From Candidatus Rubrivivax defluviihabitans (GTDB lineage Bacteria > Pseudomonadota > Gammaproteobacteria > Burkholderiales > Burkholderiaceae_C), in the NCBI GenBank assembly GCA_016709385.1, contig JADJMW010000001.1:310001-374000 (forward strand): a DNA stretch of 64,000 nucleotides, read 5' to 3'. The notes below the pieces were generated by a model. The model was not told where the DNA came from. It saw only the letters and a program-made list of their open reading frames with translations, and did not search any database. Positions within the stretch are counted from its first letter, which is position 1. The number at the start of each line of letters is the position of its first letter. The position numbers were made by a program, and so were the translations under genes. This document shows positions 16,246 to 25,985 of the stretch, piece by piece.

Positions 16246-18114
16246 GTGATCTCTTCCCTTCGCCGCCGCGCTTGCTGCGCGGCTTTCGTTTGTCTTTTTG
16301 CCCTCGTCGGCGTGGCCGTTGCGCAGACGCCGCCGGAAATCGTCGTCACCGGTTCGCGCGAACCCCTGGCGCCCGAGCGGCTGGCCGCCGACGTGGTGGT
16401 GATCGGCGCCGAGACCCTGCGCGCCACCACCGCCGACTCGCTGGCCGACCTGCTGCGCCGCGAGGCCGGCGTGCAGATCTCGCGCAGCGGCGGCCCCGGG
16501 CAGAGCACGGGGCTGTTCATCCGCGGCACCTCGTCGCAGCAGTCGGTGGTCCTGGTGGACGGCGTGCGCGTGGGTTCGGCGACGCTGGGCTTCGCGGCGC
16601 TGGAGGCCTTGAGCCTGGCCACGGCCGAGCGCGTCGAGGTGCTGCGCGGGCCGGGTTCCAGCCTGTACGGCGCCGACGCCGTGGGCGGCGTGGTGCAGAT
16701 CGTCACGCCGCGCGGCGGCGGCGACAACCGCTTCACGGGTCGCGCGGCCATCGGCGGCTACGGCAGCAGCGAGTGGTCGGTCGGTTTCGGCGGCGGCGCC
16801 GGCGCGCTGGACCTGGCCGGCGCGCTGTCCAGCGAGCGCAGCGACGGCGTCTCGGCGCTGCGCCCCGGCGACGCCTTCGGCAACTACAACCCCGACGACG
16901 ACGGCTACAGGCTCGACACCGCGCAGCTGCGCCTGGGCCTGGCGCCCGCCGCCGGCCACCGCTTGGGCCTCATGCTGCTGCGCTCGCGGCTGGACTCGCA
17001 ATACGACGGCAGCGAATTCCTGCCGCCGAACTATGCGCAGGATGCGTCGGCGGACTTCCGTCGCAAGCTGGACACCGAGGTCGCCGCCCTGGACTGGCGC
17101 GGCACGCTGGCACCTGGCCTCGTGGCCACGGCGCGCGCTTCGCGCAGCGTCGACGATTCGCTGGACGGCGGCAGCGTGAGGGAACGCTTCCGCACCGAAC
17201 GCGAGCAGATCGCCGCGCAACTGGCCTGGCAAACGGGCGTATTGGGCCAGTTCGTGGCGGCCATCGAGCACGACGACGACCGGGCCCAGGCCACCCCCTA
17301 CACCGCCGACGTGCGCCGCCGCAACACCGCGGGGGTGCTGGAACTGACCGGCAGCGCTGCTGCGTGGTCGTGGCAGGGCGACCTGCGGCGGGACGACAGT
17401 TCCGACTTCGGCCGCGTCACCACCGGCCGCCTGGGCGGTGGCTGGCGCTGGGCGCCAGGCTGGAAGTTGCGTGCCCTGGCCGGCACCACCTTCCGCGCGC
17501 CCAGCTTCAACGACCTCTACTACCCCGGCTACGGCGTGCCCACGCTTCAGCCCGAGCGCGGGCGCAGCATCGAGGCCGGTGTGTCGTGGCAAACCGGTGC
17601 CAGCGAGGCTTCGGCCACCGTCTACCGCAACCGGGTGAGCGACCTCATCGGCTACGAGCCCGACCGCAGTCGCTGCCCGGCCGACCCGGCCTACGACTTC
17701 GGCTGCGCGGCCAATGTGAAGAGTGCCACGCTGCAGGGCGTCACGCTGGCGGCCGCGCAGCGCGCCGGCCCGCTGGTGCTGAAGGCGCAATACGACTGGC
17801 TCGACGCCAGCGACGACACCACCGGCGAGCCGCTGCCGCGCCGCGCCGAGCACCAGGGCACGCTGGGCGCCGAGGGGACGGCCGGCGCGTGGACCTGGGC
17901 CGCCAGCGTGCTGCATGTCGGTTCGCGGCCCGACGGCGGCAAGCAGCTCGCAGCGGAAACCACGCTGGACCTGTCCGCCACCTGGCGCATCGCCGGACCC
18001 TGGTCGCTGCAGGCCAAGCTGCTGAATGCCACCGACGAAGACCGCGAACCCGTGCGCGACTATCAGGGTCTGGGCCGCCAGGCCTGGCTGGTGCTGCGCT
18101 ATGCGCCGAATTGA
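16246..18114 (+). CDS. btuB: TonB-dependent vitamin B12 outer-membrane receptor BtuB
   Basis: Outer-membrane cobalamin receptor, energised by TonB. The GTG at 16246 is preceded by GGAGG six bases upstream and gives a signal peptide ending at AVAQ; the 622-residue product starts with the TonB box region EIVVTGSRE. Plug-domain features are LLRREAGVQISRSGG, GLFIRGTSS, VEVLRGPGSSLYGADAVGG. The C-terminal barrel ends in LVLRYAPN, without a terminal Phe. The cobalamin riboswitch directly upstream and btuFCD downstream fix the substrate. Confidence 0.94.
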   Translation: MISSLRRRACCAAFVCLFALVGVAVAQTPPEIVVTGSREPLAPERLAADVVVIGAETLRATTADSLADLLRREAGVQISRSGGPGQSTGLFIRGTSSQQSVVLVDGVRVGSATLGFAALEALSLATAERVEVLRGPGSSLYGADAVGGVVQIVTPRGGGDNRFTGRAAIGGYGSSEWSVGFGGGAGALDLAGALSSERSDGVSALRPGDAFGNYNPDDDGYRLDTAQLRLGLAPAAGHRLGLMLLRSRLDSQYDGSEFLPPNYAQDASADFRRKLDTEVAALDWRGTLAPGLVATARASRSVDDSLDGGSVRERFRTEREQIAAQLAWQTGVLGQFVAAIEHDDDRAQATPYTADVRRRNTAGVLELTGSAAAWSWQGDLRRDDSSDFGRVTTGRLGGGWRWAPGWKLRALAGTTFRAPSFNDLYYPGYGVPTLQPERGRSIEAGVSWQTGASEASATVYRNRVSDLIGYEPDRSRCPADPAYDFGCAANVKSATLQGVTLAAAQRAGPLVLKAQYDWLDASDDTTGEPLPRRAEHQGTLGAEGTAGAWTWAASVLHVGSRPDGGKQLAAETTLDLSATWRIAGPWSLQAKLLNATDEDREPVRDYQGLGRQAWLVLRYAPN

Positions 18115-18130
18115 ACGCCGGCGGCCACGG

Positions 18131-19015
18131 ATGAGACTCCTGCGCCGGCCTTTCGTGTTGCTGGGCCTGCTGGGCACGGGCGTGGCCGTGGCGACCGCAG
18201 CGCCGGTGCAGGTCACCGACGACCGCGGCCGCGAGCTCACGCTCGCGGCGCCGCCGCAGCGCATCGTGTCGCTGCTGCCGTCGCTGACCGAAACGGTGTG
18301 CGAACTGCAGGCTTGCACCCGGCTCGTCGGTACCGACCGCTTTTCCAACTGGCCGGCCGCGGTGAGCGCGCTGCCCAAGCTGGGCGGACTGGAAGACTCT
18401 CAGATCGAGCGCATCGTCTCGCTCAAACCCGACCTCGTGCTGGCGGCGGTCTCGGCGCGCGCCATCGAACGCCTGGAGGCGCTGGGCCTGCCGGTGCTGG
18501 CGCTGGAGCCGCGCAACGGCGCCGAGACGCGGCGCGTCATCGAGCGCGTGGCCCTGGCTCTCGGTGAGCCGGCGGCAGGCGCGGCGCTGGTGGCGCGCAT
18601 CGAGGCCCGCATGGTGGCGGCCGCGGCCCGCGTGCCGCCGGGCTTGCGCGGTCGCACGGTGTATTTCGAGGTCGCCGCCAACCCCTATGCGGCCGGCGCG
18701 GCGTCTTTCGTGGGTGAATTGCTGGCGCGGCTGCAGCTCGTCAATATCGTGCCCGCATCGATGGGACCGTTTCCGCAGCTGAACCCCGAATTCGTGCTGC
18801 GTGCCCAGCCCGCGGTGATCATGGCCACGGCCCCCGCGGTGGCCGAGATGCCGCACCGCCCGGGCTGGAAATCATTGCTGGCGCTGCAGCGCGGGCAGGT
18901 CTGCGGCTTCGACGCCGGTGCCTACGATACCCTGGTGCGCCCCGGCCCACGGCTGGGCGACGCCGCCGAGGCCATCGCCGACTGCCTGGTCCGACTGGGT
19001 ACCATGCCGCCATGA
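18131..19015 (+). CDS. btuF: Periplasmic cobalamin-binding protein BtuF
   Basis: Captures B12 in the periplasm and delivers it to BtuCD. It has 294 residues with a signal peptide cleaved near ATAAPVQ, then the class III binding-protein fold: RIVSLLPSLTETVCEL, GTDRFSNWPA, LPKLGG, IERIVSLKPDLVLA. The ATG at 18131 is chosen for the signal sequence; an ATG at 18101 inside btuB is possible, and neither has a strong ribosome site. The stop overlaps btuC by 4 bp. Confidence 0.9.
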   Translation: MRLLRRPFVLLGLLGTGVAVATAAPVQVTDDRGRELTLAAPPQRIVSLLPSLTETVCELQACTRLVGTDRFSNWPAAVSALPKLGGLEDSQIERIVSLKPDLVLAAVSARAIERLEALGLPVLALEPRNGAETRRVIERVALALGEPAAGAALVARIEARMVAAAARVPPGLRGRTVYFEVAANPYAAGAASFVGELLARLQLVNIVPASMGPFPQLNPEFVLRAQPAVIMATAPAVAEMPHRPGWKSLLALQRGQVCGFDAGAYDTLVRPGPRLGDAAEAIADCLVRLGTMPP

Positions 19016-20067
19016 ATCGGGCGCCATCCGCTCGCACGGCCGCCCCGGCCGCGGTGCCGCCGGCAAGCCGCGCCATGGACCGCGTCGGCACGCCGCTCGG
19101 TCTGGCCGCGGCCTTGGCTGCGGCGGCGCTCTTGCTGCTGGGGTTGGGGCTGGCGGCCGGGTCGCAGGGCTGGTCCTTCGCCTGGGGCGAAGAGGCCGAT
19201 CTGATCGCCGCCATCCGTGCCCCGCGCAGTCTGGGTGCCTTGCTCGCCGGCGCGCTGCTGGGCCTGGCGGGTGCCATCGCACAAGGCCTGTTCCGCAACC
19301 CGCTGGCCGACCCCTACCTGCTGGGATCGGCCGCGGGCGCCGGCCTGGGCGTGGTGCTGGTGCTGGCCGCCGGCGGTCTGCTCGGCGCCAGCCTGGGTCT
19401 GGCGGCGACCGGTCTGCTGCTGCGCCTGGGCCTGGTCGGCGCGGCCTTCGGCGGTGCGCTGGTCGGCATGGCGCTGACCCTGGTGCTGGCGCGCGGCGCC
19501 GGGCGGCCGATGGTGCTGCTGCTCGCCGGTGTGGTGGTGGGTGTGCTGCTGACGGCCTTGTCGGACCTGGTGATCCTGCTCTCGCCCGAGGCCTTGCGCG
19601 GCAAGCAGGTGTTTCTGCTCGGCAGCACCAGCTTCTTCGGCTGGCCCAGCGTGGCGGTGCTGGCGGCGGCCCTGGTGCTGGTGCTGCCGCCGGCGGTGAA
19701 GCTGTCGCGCGCGCTCGACGCCCTGGTGCTGGGCGAGGCGAGCGCGGCCAGCCTGGGCCTGCCGCTGCCGCGCCTGCGCCTGGCGCTGGTGGCGCTGATG
19801 GCGCTGGCCACCGGCACCGCGGTGGCGCAGGCTGGGCTGGTGGCCTTCGTCGGGCTGGTGGCACCGCACCTGGTGCGGCGGCTGGTGGTGACTCGGCATG
19901 GTGTGCTGCTGGCCTTGTCGGCGCTGGCCGGCGGTGTGTTGTTGCTGGCGGCCGATATCGCCGCGCGCAGCGTGATCGCGCCGCAGGAGCTGCCGGTGGG
20001 CGTGCTCACCGCCGTCTTCGGCGGCGGCTACCTGCTGCTGCTGTTGCGGCAGCGGCTGGCGCGCTGA
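19012..20067 (+). CDS. btuC: Cobalamin ABC transporter permease (FecCD family) BtuC
   Basis: Inner-membrane permease for B12, family of FecCD/BtuC. It has 351 residues and about ten hydrophobic helices, with family motifs RAPRSLGALLAGALLGLAG, GLFRNPLADPYLLG and FVGLVAPHLVRRL. The ATG overlaps the btuF stop (ATGA), and btuD follows after 10 bp. Iron-siderophore permeases share this family; the riboswitch and BtuB make cobalamin the best call. Confidence 0.93.
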   Translation: MNRAPSARTAAPAAVPPASRAMDRVGTPLGLAAALAAAALLLLGLGLAAGSQGWSFAWGEEADLIAAIRAPRSLGALLAGALLGLAGAIAQGLFRNPLADPYLLGSAAGAGLGVVLVLAAGGLLGASLGLAATGLLLRLGLVGAAFGGALVGMALTLVLARGAGRPMVLLLAGVVVGVLLTALSDLVILLSPEALRGKQVFLLGSTSFFGWPSVAVLAAALVLVLPPAVKLSRALDALVLGEASAASLGLPLPRLRLALVALMALATGTAVAQAGLVAFVGLVAPHLVRRLVVTRHGVLLALSALAGGVLLLAADIAARSVIAPQELPVGVLTAVFGGGYLLLLLRQRLAR

Positions 20068-20077
20068 AGGCGCGGCA

Positions 20078-20869
20078 GTGCAGTCCGACGCGATTCCGCC
20101 GCTGCAGGCCGAAGGGCTGACGCTGCGCCTGGGCGGCCGGCGTGTCGTCGATGCGGTCTCGCTGGTCTTGCGCAGCGGCGAATGGGTGGCGCTGGTCGGT
20201 CCCAACGGCGCCGGCAAGAGCACGCTGCTGCAGTTGCTGGCCGGCTTGCGCGATGCCGACGGCGGCAGCGTGCGTCTGGGCGGCCGTGCGCTGCAGGAGT
20301 GGCCGGGGCGCGAGCGTGCACAGCGGCTGGCCTGGTTGTCGCAGCAAGGCGAGGCCGACGGCGATATCGCGGCGCGCGACGTCGTGCGACTGGGGCGGCT
20401 GCCGCGGCACGGCCTGTTCGGCGCGCCCGATGCCGGCGACGAAATCGCGGTCAGCGCCGCCATGGCCGAAACGGCCTGCGCCGAACTTGCCGCACGCCGG
20501 CTGAGCGAGCTGTCCGGCGGCGAGCGCCAGCGCGTGCTGCTGGCGCGCGCGCTGGCCGTGGGTTCGCCGCTGTTGCTGCTGGACGAACCCACCACCCACC
20601 TGGACGCGCCGCACCAGCGTGCCCTGCTGCGCAGCCTGGCGGCGCGCGCGCGCAGCGGTTCGGCAGTGCTCTCGGTGCTGCACGACGTGACGCTGGCGCT
20701 GGCCGCCGACCGGGTGCTGGTCATGGACCAGGGCCGGCTGGTGGCCGATGGGGCGCCGGCCGACGCTGCCCTGCGCGCCGCCCTGGTGGCGGTGTTCGGT
20801 GCCGCCTTCAGCGTCGAGCGCGTCGTCTCGCCGACGGGGCCGCGCTGGGTGGCACTGCCGACGCTGTGA
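20078..20869 (+). CDS. btuD: Cobalamin ABC transporter ATP-binding protein BtuD
   Basis: ATPase of the B12 importer. It has 263 residues, Walker A GPNGAGKST, signature LSGGERQRVLLARAL and Walker B LLLLDEPTTHLD, then the switch His in LHDVTLAL. It begins with a GTG 10 bp after btuC, last of the four-gene riboswitch-controlled operon. Confidence 0.94.
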   Translation: MQSDAIPPLQAEGLTLRLGGRRVVDAVSLVLRSGEWVALVGPNGAGKSTLLQLLAGLRDADGGSVRLGGRALQEWPGRERAQRLAWLSQQGEADGDIAARDVVRLGRLPRHGLFGAPDAGDEIAVSAAMAETACAELAARRLSELSGGERQRVLLARALAVGSPLLLLDEPTTHLDAPHQRALLRSLAARARSGSAVLSVLHDVTLALAADRVLVMDQGRLVADGAPADAALRAALVAVFGAAFSVERVVSPTGPRWVALPTL

Positions 20870-20873
20870 CCCG

Positions 20874-20920
20874 GACTCGATGCCGAGCCCGTGAACGCCG
20901 CCCCGGCCGGCGTTCGAGTC
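20874..20920 (+). terminator. Possible terminator-like hairpin after btuD
   Basis: An 8-bp perfect inner stem (20893-20900 with 20908-20915) is enclosed by a 6-bp outer repeat (20874-20879 with 20915-20920). It lies just after the btuD stop, where a terminator is expected, but no T-run follows, so intrinsic termination is uncertain. Confidence 0.3.
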
Positions 20921-21038
20921 TGCGCTGGGCGTACCACCGCACCCGCACCATCGCCGTGCCCGGCCGCGGGGGTGCCGCATGCACCGCGATGGCGCCATAC
21001 TGCGCGCTGATTCCACAGCTCATCCGACAGGAGCCCCC

Positions 21039-21947
21039 ATGCCCGCACCGCTGCGCGACGTGCCCCAGGAAGGCATCGAGCTGATCAAGAGCTTCGAAGG
21101 CATCCCCGACGGCGACCCCAGCTCCGTGAACCTGGACGCCTACCTCGACCCCGTGGGCATCTGGACCATCGGTTGGGGTCACGCCATCACCTACCAGGGC
21201 GTGTTCCTGCGCGGACCGCAGAACAAGGGCATTGCGCGCGCGCTGTATCCGGGCGGCATCACCATCGAGCAAGCCGAGATGCTGCTGCGCGGCGAACTCG
21301 TCAATTTCGCGCGCGACGTGCTGCGCCTGGCCAAGGTGCCGCTGGACGACGGCCAGTTTGCGGCACTGGTGAGCTTTGCCTTCAACTGCGGCTCGGGCAA
21401 CCTGGCCAGTTCGACGCTGCTGCGCAAGCTGAACCAGGGCGACTACGCGGGCGCGGCCGACCAGTTCCTGGCTTGGAACAAGGCGCGCAAGAACGGCGTG
21501 CTGGTCGAACTGCCGGGGCTGACGCGGCGTCGCCGCGCCGAGCGCGCGCTGTTCCTGGGCGAGGACTGGCGCGCCGTTTCGGCGCTGCGCACCCGGGGTG
21601 GTTTGCCGGCGGCCCGGACGATGGCACCGGAACGTCCCGAGCCGCCGCCAGGCCAGGACGACGGCTCGTTGACCGCGGCTGAAGCGGCGAAGAAGCCGCG
21701 CCGCGCGCTCAAGGCAGCCAGCAAGACGCCGGACCTGGCAGCAACGGAGCCAGCCAGTGCGCGAGCCAAGAAGCCAACCAAGCAGCCAGCCGAGAAGCCA
21801 GCCAGGAAGGTGGTCGAAAAGGCGGTCGATGAAGAGCCGCGCGCTGCGGCCGCGGAGCCCGCTAAGCCACGCGCCCGAACCACCACACCGAAAGCGCCGC
21901 CGAAAGCACCGCCAGCATTGCGCCCAGCGCCGCGAACAAAGCGCTGA
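21039..21947 (+). CDS. GH24-type lysozyme with Lys/Ala/Pro-rich C-terminal tail
   Basis: Predicted peptidoglycan muramidase of the phage-lysozyme (GH24) type. A T4-like triad is visible: E20 in KSFEG, D37 and T43 in AYLDPVGIWTIGWGH. The domain covers about residues 10-185 of 302. No signal peptide is seen. From about residue 215 the sequence turns into a low-complexity Ala/Lys/Pro/Thr tail resembling histone H1-like or AlgP-type tails. The ATG at 21039 has GGAG 5 bp upstream. The last 86 bp overlap the 3' end of the converging batA-like gene. No other phage gene is nearby, so it is a chromosomal lysozyme, not part of a visible prophage. Confidence 0.88.
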   Translation: MPAPLRDVPQEGIELIKSFEGIPDGDPSSVNLDAYLDPVGIWTIGWGHAITYQGVFLRGPQNKGIARALYPGGITIEQAEMLLRGELVNFARDVLRLAKVPLDDGQFAALVSFAFNCGSGNLASSTLLRKLNQGDYAGAADQFLAWNKARKNGVLVELPGLTRRRRAERALFLGEDWRAVSALRTRGGLPAARTMAPERPEPPPGQDDGSLTAAEAAKKPRRALKAASKTPDLAATEPASARAKKPTKQPAEKPARKVVEKAVDEEPRAAAAEPAKPRARTTTPKAPPKAPPALRPAPRTKR

Positions 21948-22893
21948 TCTCGGTTTCCTTGCGCTCCACGACCATGCGCGAGCCCAGGTTCTCGTACACC
22001 TTCGTCAGGTCTTCGGCGGTACCGGCATAGAAATATTCGCCCAGCGTCAGCGCCGAGATGCTCTTCAGCGTGTCGTCGTCGAGCCGCACGCGCATGCTCC
22101 AGCCTTCGAAGCCGATGATCTCGCCCGCCGTCGTGCCGATGCCGACGGTATAGACACGGATGCCGCGCTCGGCGGCCATCTTTGCGGCATCCATCGGATC
22201 GGGGCCGGTGGTGCGCTGGCCGTCGGTGAGCATGATGACCGCCGCCGAACTGTAGGAACCCGCCGGCACGGGCGTGAAGGCCTTGTCTTCCTTCTTGCCG
22301 ATGGGCTGGCCGGGAAAGTTGCGCTGGCCGGTGACGTGCTGGATCTCGATACCGTCGTCGGGAAACAGCGTGGCCAGCGAAAGGATGATGCCGCTGCCGG
22401 TGGCCGTGCCGCGCTGCAGCTGAAAGCGGTCGATGGCGGCCAGGATGTCGTCGCGGCTGGTGGTGGGCGCCTGCACCACGGCGGCAGTGCCGGCGAAGGA
22501 CACCACGCCCACCTTCACCTCGCGCGGCAGCTTGTTGACGAAGGCCTTGGCCGCTTCCTGCGAAGCCACCAGACGGTTCGGCTTCACGTCTTCGGCGCGC
22601 ATGCTGCCCGAGACGTCCATGGCCAGGATGATGGTGCGCTCGGCCAGCGGCAGCGTGATCGTGGCGGTGGGCCTTGCGGTGGCCATCAGTAGGGCGCTCA
22701 CGGCCAGCAGCATCAGCAGCGGCGGAACGTGGCGTCGCCAGCCCGGCCCCTTGCCCAGCGCGAGCTTGGCCACGTTCACGCTGGCCACGCGCACCGTGCT
22801 CCTGCGCTTGCGCGCCAGCAGCCACAGGTAGAGCAGTACCAGCAGCGGCAGCAGCAGCAGCAGCCACAGCATCGAGGGCCAGACGAAACTCAT
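21862..22893 (-). CDS. VWA-domain membrane protein (BatA-like)
   Basis: Membrane-anchored von Willebrand factor A protein of the aerotolerance-operon (Bat) type. It has 343 residues: N-terminal hydrophobic helices (about 5-28 and 55-72), a VWA domain with a complete MIDAS motif DVSGS (D93, S95, S97) and ITLTDG-like MLTDGQ, and a C-terminal membrane helix. The ATG overlaps the DUF58 stop (ATGA). Its partners are MoxR and DUF58. The role is probably in envelope-protein complex assembly; the client is unknown. Confidence 0.9.
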   Translation of the reverse strand: MSFVWPSMLWLLLLLPLLVLLYLWLLARKRRSTVRVASVNVAKLALGKGPGWRRHVPPLLMLLAVSALLMATARPTATITLPLAERTIILAMDVSGSMRAEDVKPNRLVASQEAAKAFVNKLPREVKVGVVSFAGTAAVVQAPTTSRDDILAAIDRFQLQRGTATGSGIILSLATLFPDDGIEIQHVTGQRNFPGQPIGKKEDKAFTPVPAGSYSSAAVIMLTDGQRTTGPDPMDAAKMAAERGIRVYTVGIGTTAGEIIGFEGWSMRVRLDDDTLKSISALTLGEYFYAGTAEDLTKVYENLGSRMVVERKETEISALFAALGAMLAVLSAALSVWWFGRVA

Positions 22894-23886
22894 GGGCGGG
22901 CCCCGGCCGGCGCGCCGGCTCCCGTTCCCGCAGTCGTGGGTCGCGCACGCTGCATGGCCGCAGGAAATCGGCGTGGCGTCTTCAGCCGCGCGCGGTGGCG
23001 GCGCAGGTCGGCAAAGCGCATCAGCGCGTCCAGCAGGTCATCGTCGGTGGCCAGTTCCAGCATGTCGGCGCCGCTGCGCGATAGGCTCTCCATGAGCGCC
23101 GCCTCCTGTTCCTGGGCAATGGCTTCATAACGCGCGCGAAAAGCCGGGTCGGCAGCATCGACGAAGACCTGTTCGCCGGTCTCGGCGTCCTCGATCGTGA
23201 CCAGGCCCACGTCGGGCAAGGCCATTTCCATGGGGTCGAACAGGCGCACCGCCACCACGTCGTGGCGCCGCGCCAGGCGCGCCAGCGCGTCTTCCCAGCC
23301 GGGCTGGCTGATGAAGTCGCTGACCACGAAGACGAGCGAACCGCGCTTGATGGTGTTCTCGGCGCCGAGCAGCAACTCGGCCAGCGAGGTGCCGGCACTT
23401 CCGCCTGCACCCTGCGCAGCGCGCGGCCGCGGCTGGCGCATGCGCTGCAGCAGCTCCAGCACGTGCAGGCGCGAACCGCGTGGCGGCAGCATGGTGTCCA
23501 CGCGCGTGCCGTAGAGCAGGGCACCGACGCGGTTGCCGTGGCGGGTCATGACCCGCGCGAGTGCCGCCACGAAGCCGGCCGAGACGGCCAGCTTGGTGAC
23601 GTCGGCGGAGCCGAAGTCCACGCTGCCCGACAGGTCCAGCAGGAACCAGGCCGTGAGGTCGCGGTCTTCCAGGAACTGCCGCACGTAGGGTTGCTGCATG
23701 CGCGCGGTGACGTTCCAGTCGATATGGCGCACGTCGTCGTGGTGCTGGTATTCGCGCAGGTCGGCCAGGTCGACGCCGCCGCCGCGCCACAGCGTGCGCC
23801 AGTCGCCCTGCAGCAGGCCGTCCAGCCGCCGCAGCACCGTCCATTCCAGCCGCTGCAGCAGCTGCTCGCTGGAGGCGGCCGCGGGC

Positions 23887-23894
<8 letters not shown>
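22890..23894 (-). CDS. DUF58 domain protein
   Basis: Partner of MoxR ATPases, function unresolved. It has about 334 residues. The DUF58 core is marked by DLADLREYQHHDDVRHIDWNV (abbreviated; first 20 residues conserved) and a VWA-like segment with LLDLSGSVDFG. The ATG at 23894 overlaps moxR by 8 bp; a GTG at 23903 is an alternative. The gene lies between moxR and batA as in MoxR-DUF58-VWA operons. Confidence 0.9.
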
Positions 23895-24897
<1,003 letters not shown>

Positions 24898-24945
24898 GGG
24901 GGCGTTGCCTGTGGGAGAAAGACGTGGACCGTGCCGGCCGGTGGC

Positions 24946-25899
24946 TCAGAACGGGTGCATGCCCGCGGCGGTGGCGGCATTCTCGATCGGCACGGCGAAG
25001 CCGATGCCGATGAAGGTGCGCTGCTCCGACGGGTTGAGGATGGCGGTGACGATGCCGACCACGTGGCCGTCCATGGTGACCAGCGGACCGCCGGAATTGC
25101 CCGGGTTGGCCGCGGCGTCGAACTGGATCAGGTTGCTCAGCGTCTTTTCGCCCTCGTCGGAGCGGAATTCGCGCTTCAGGCCCGACACCACGCCGTGGCT
25201 GGCCGAGGGGCCGATGCCGAACGGGTGGCCGACGGCCAGCACGTGGTCGCCGGGGCGCAGGTCGGCAGTGGAGCGCATGGTGGCCGCCGGCAGGTCGTCG
25301 GGCACGCTGAAGGCCTTGAGCACGGCGAGATCGTCTTCGGGCTGGGCGCCGACCATCGCGGCCTCGCTTTCGAAACCGTTGGCAAAGCGCACCCGCACTT
25401 TGCGCGCGCCCGCCACCACGTGCAGGTTGGTCAGGATGGTGCCGTTGTCGACGATCACCACGCCGGTGCCCAGGCTGCGTTCCATGGCTCGCTGCTCGGC
25501 GTTGTCCTCGCCCTCGTCCTTCTCGTCCATGAGCCCCACCACGCGCACCACCGAGGGCAGGATGGCTTCATAGGCCTTGGCCGCGGCCGACGGCAACGGT
25601 TCCCTTTCCAGCGACTCGCGCACGGCGGCGTCGATATCGTCCTGCGTGATCACGCGCTGGCCGGGTCGCAGCTGCTGCACGGCGAGCAGCGTCACGGCGG
25701 CGACCAGCGCAGCCGTCAAGGCCCAGGCGGGCCGATGGCCGAATCGGCGCAACAAGCCGGGTCGGGGCGCCGCGTTCGCGTCTGCCGCGCCAGATGCTCC
25801 GGCTGTTCCGGGTTTGGCGACCCCGGCAGCGGCGCCGGCAGGCGTTGGCGGCGCAGGGGGTCGGCGCGGCGAGCGGCTGTGGAGCGGTGCCTTGTTCAT
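24946..25899 (-). CDS. Membrane-anchored S1C trypsin-like serine protease without PDZ domain
   Basis: Probable inner-membrane-anchored periplasmic protease related to DegS/HtrA. It has 317 residues: a Pro/Ala-rich cytoplasmic N-terminus, one membrane helix (about 58-76), then a protease domain with the triad H160 (TNLHVVAG), D190 (EDDLAVLK) and S269 (GNSGGPLV). It ends right after the protease fold, so the PDZ domain that regulates DegS is missing. The ATG at 25899 is chosen; a longer reading to 25932 is unlikely. It lies upstream of moxR on the same strand, suggesting a shared envelope function. Confidence 0.87.
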   Translation of the reverse strand: MNKAPLHSRSPRRPPAPPTPAGAAAGVAKPGTAGASGAADANAAPRPGLLRRFGHRPAWALTAALVAAVTLLAVQQLRPGQRVITQDDIDAAVRESLEREPLPSAAAKAYEAILPSVVRVVGLMDEKDEGEDNAEQRAMERSLGTGVVIVDNGTILTNLHVVAGARKVRVRFANGFESEAAMVGAQPEDDLAVLKAFSVPDDLPAATMRSTADLRPGDHVLAVGHPFGIGPSASHGVVSGLKREFRSDEGEKTLSNLIQFDAAANPGNSGGPLVTMDGHVVGIVTAILNPSEQRTFIGIGFAVPIENAATAAGMHPF

Positions 25900-25985
25900 G
25901 GATTCGCCATCGATGGGCAAAGACAGTATCACGTTGCGCGCGCTGCTGCAGCAGCCGGCGGCGGAACCTGCGCCATCATCGGGAT

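Noticed and set aside
15847..18378. 843-codon antisense ORF opposite btuB
   Set aside because: It covers the cobalamin riboswitch and btuB in antisense and has shadow-frame composition.
21039..21947. Prophage remnant suggested by the phage-type lysozyme
   Set aside because: No holin, capsid, integrase or attachment site is near; neighbours are btu genes and a bat cluster.
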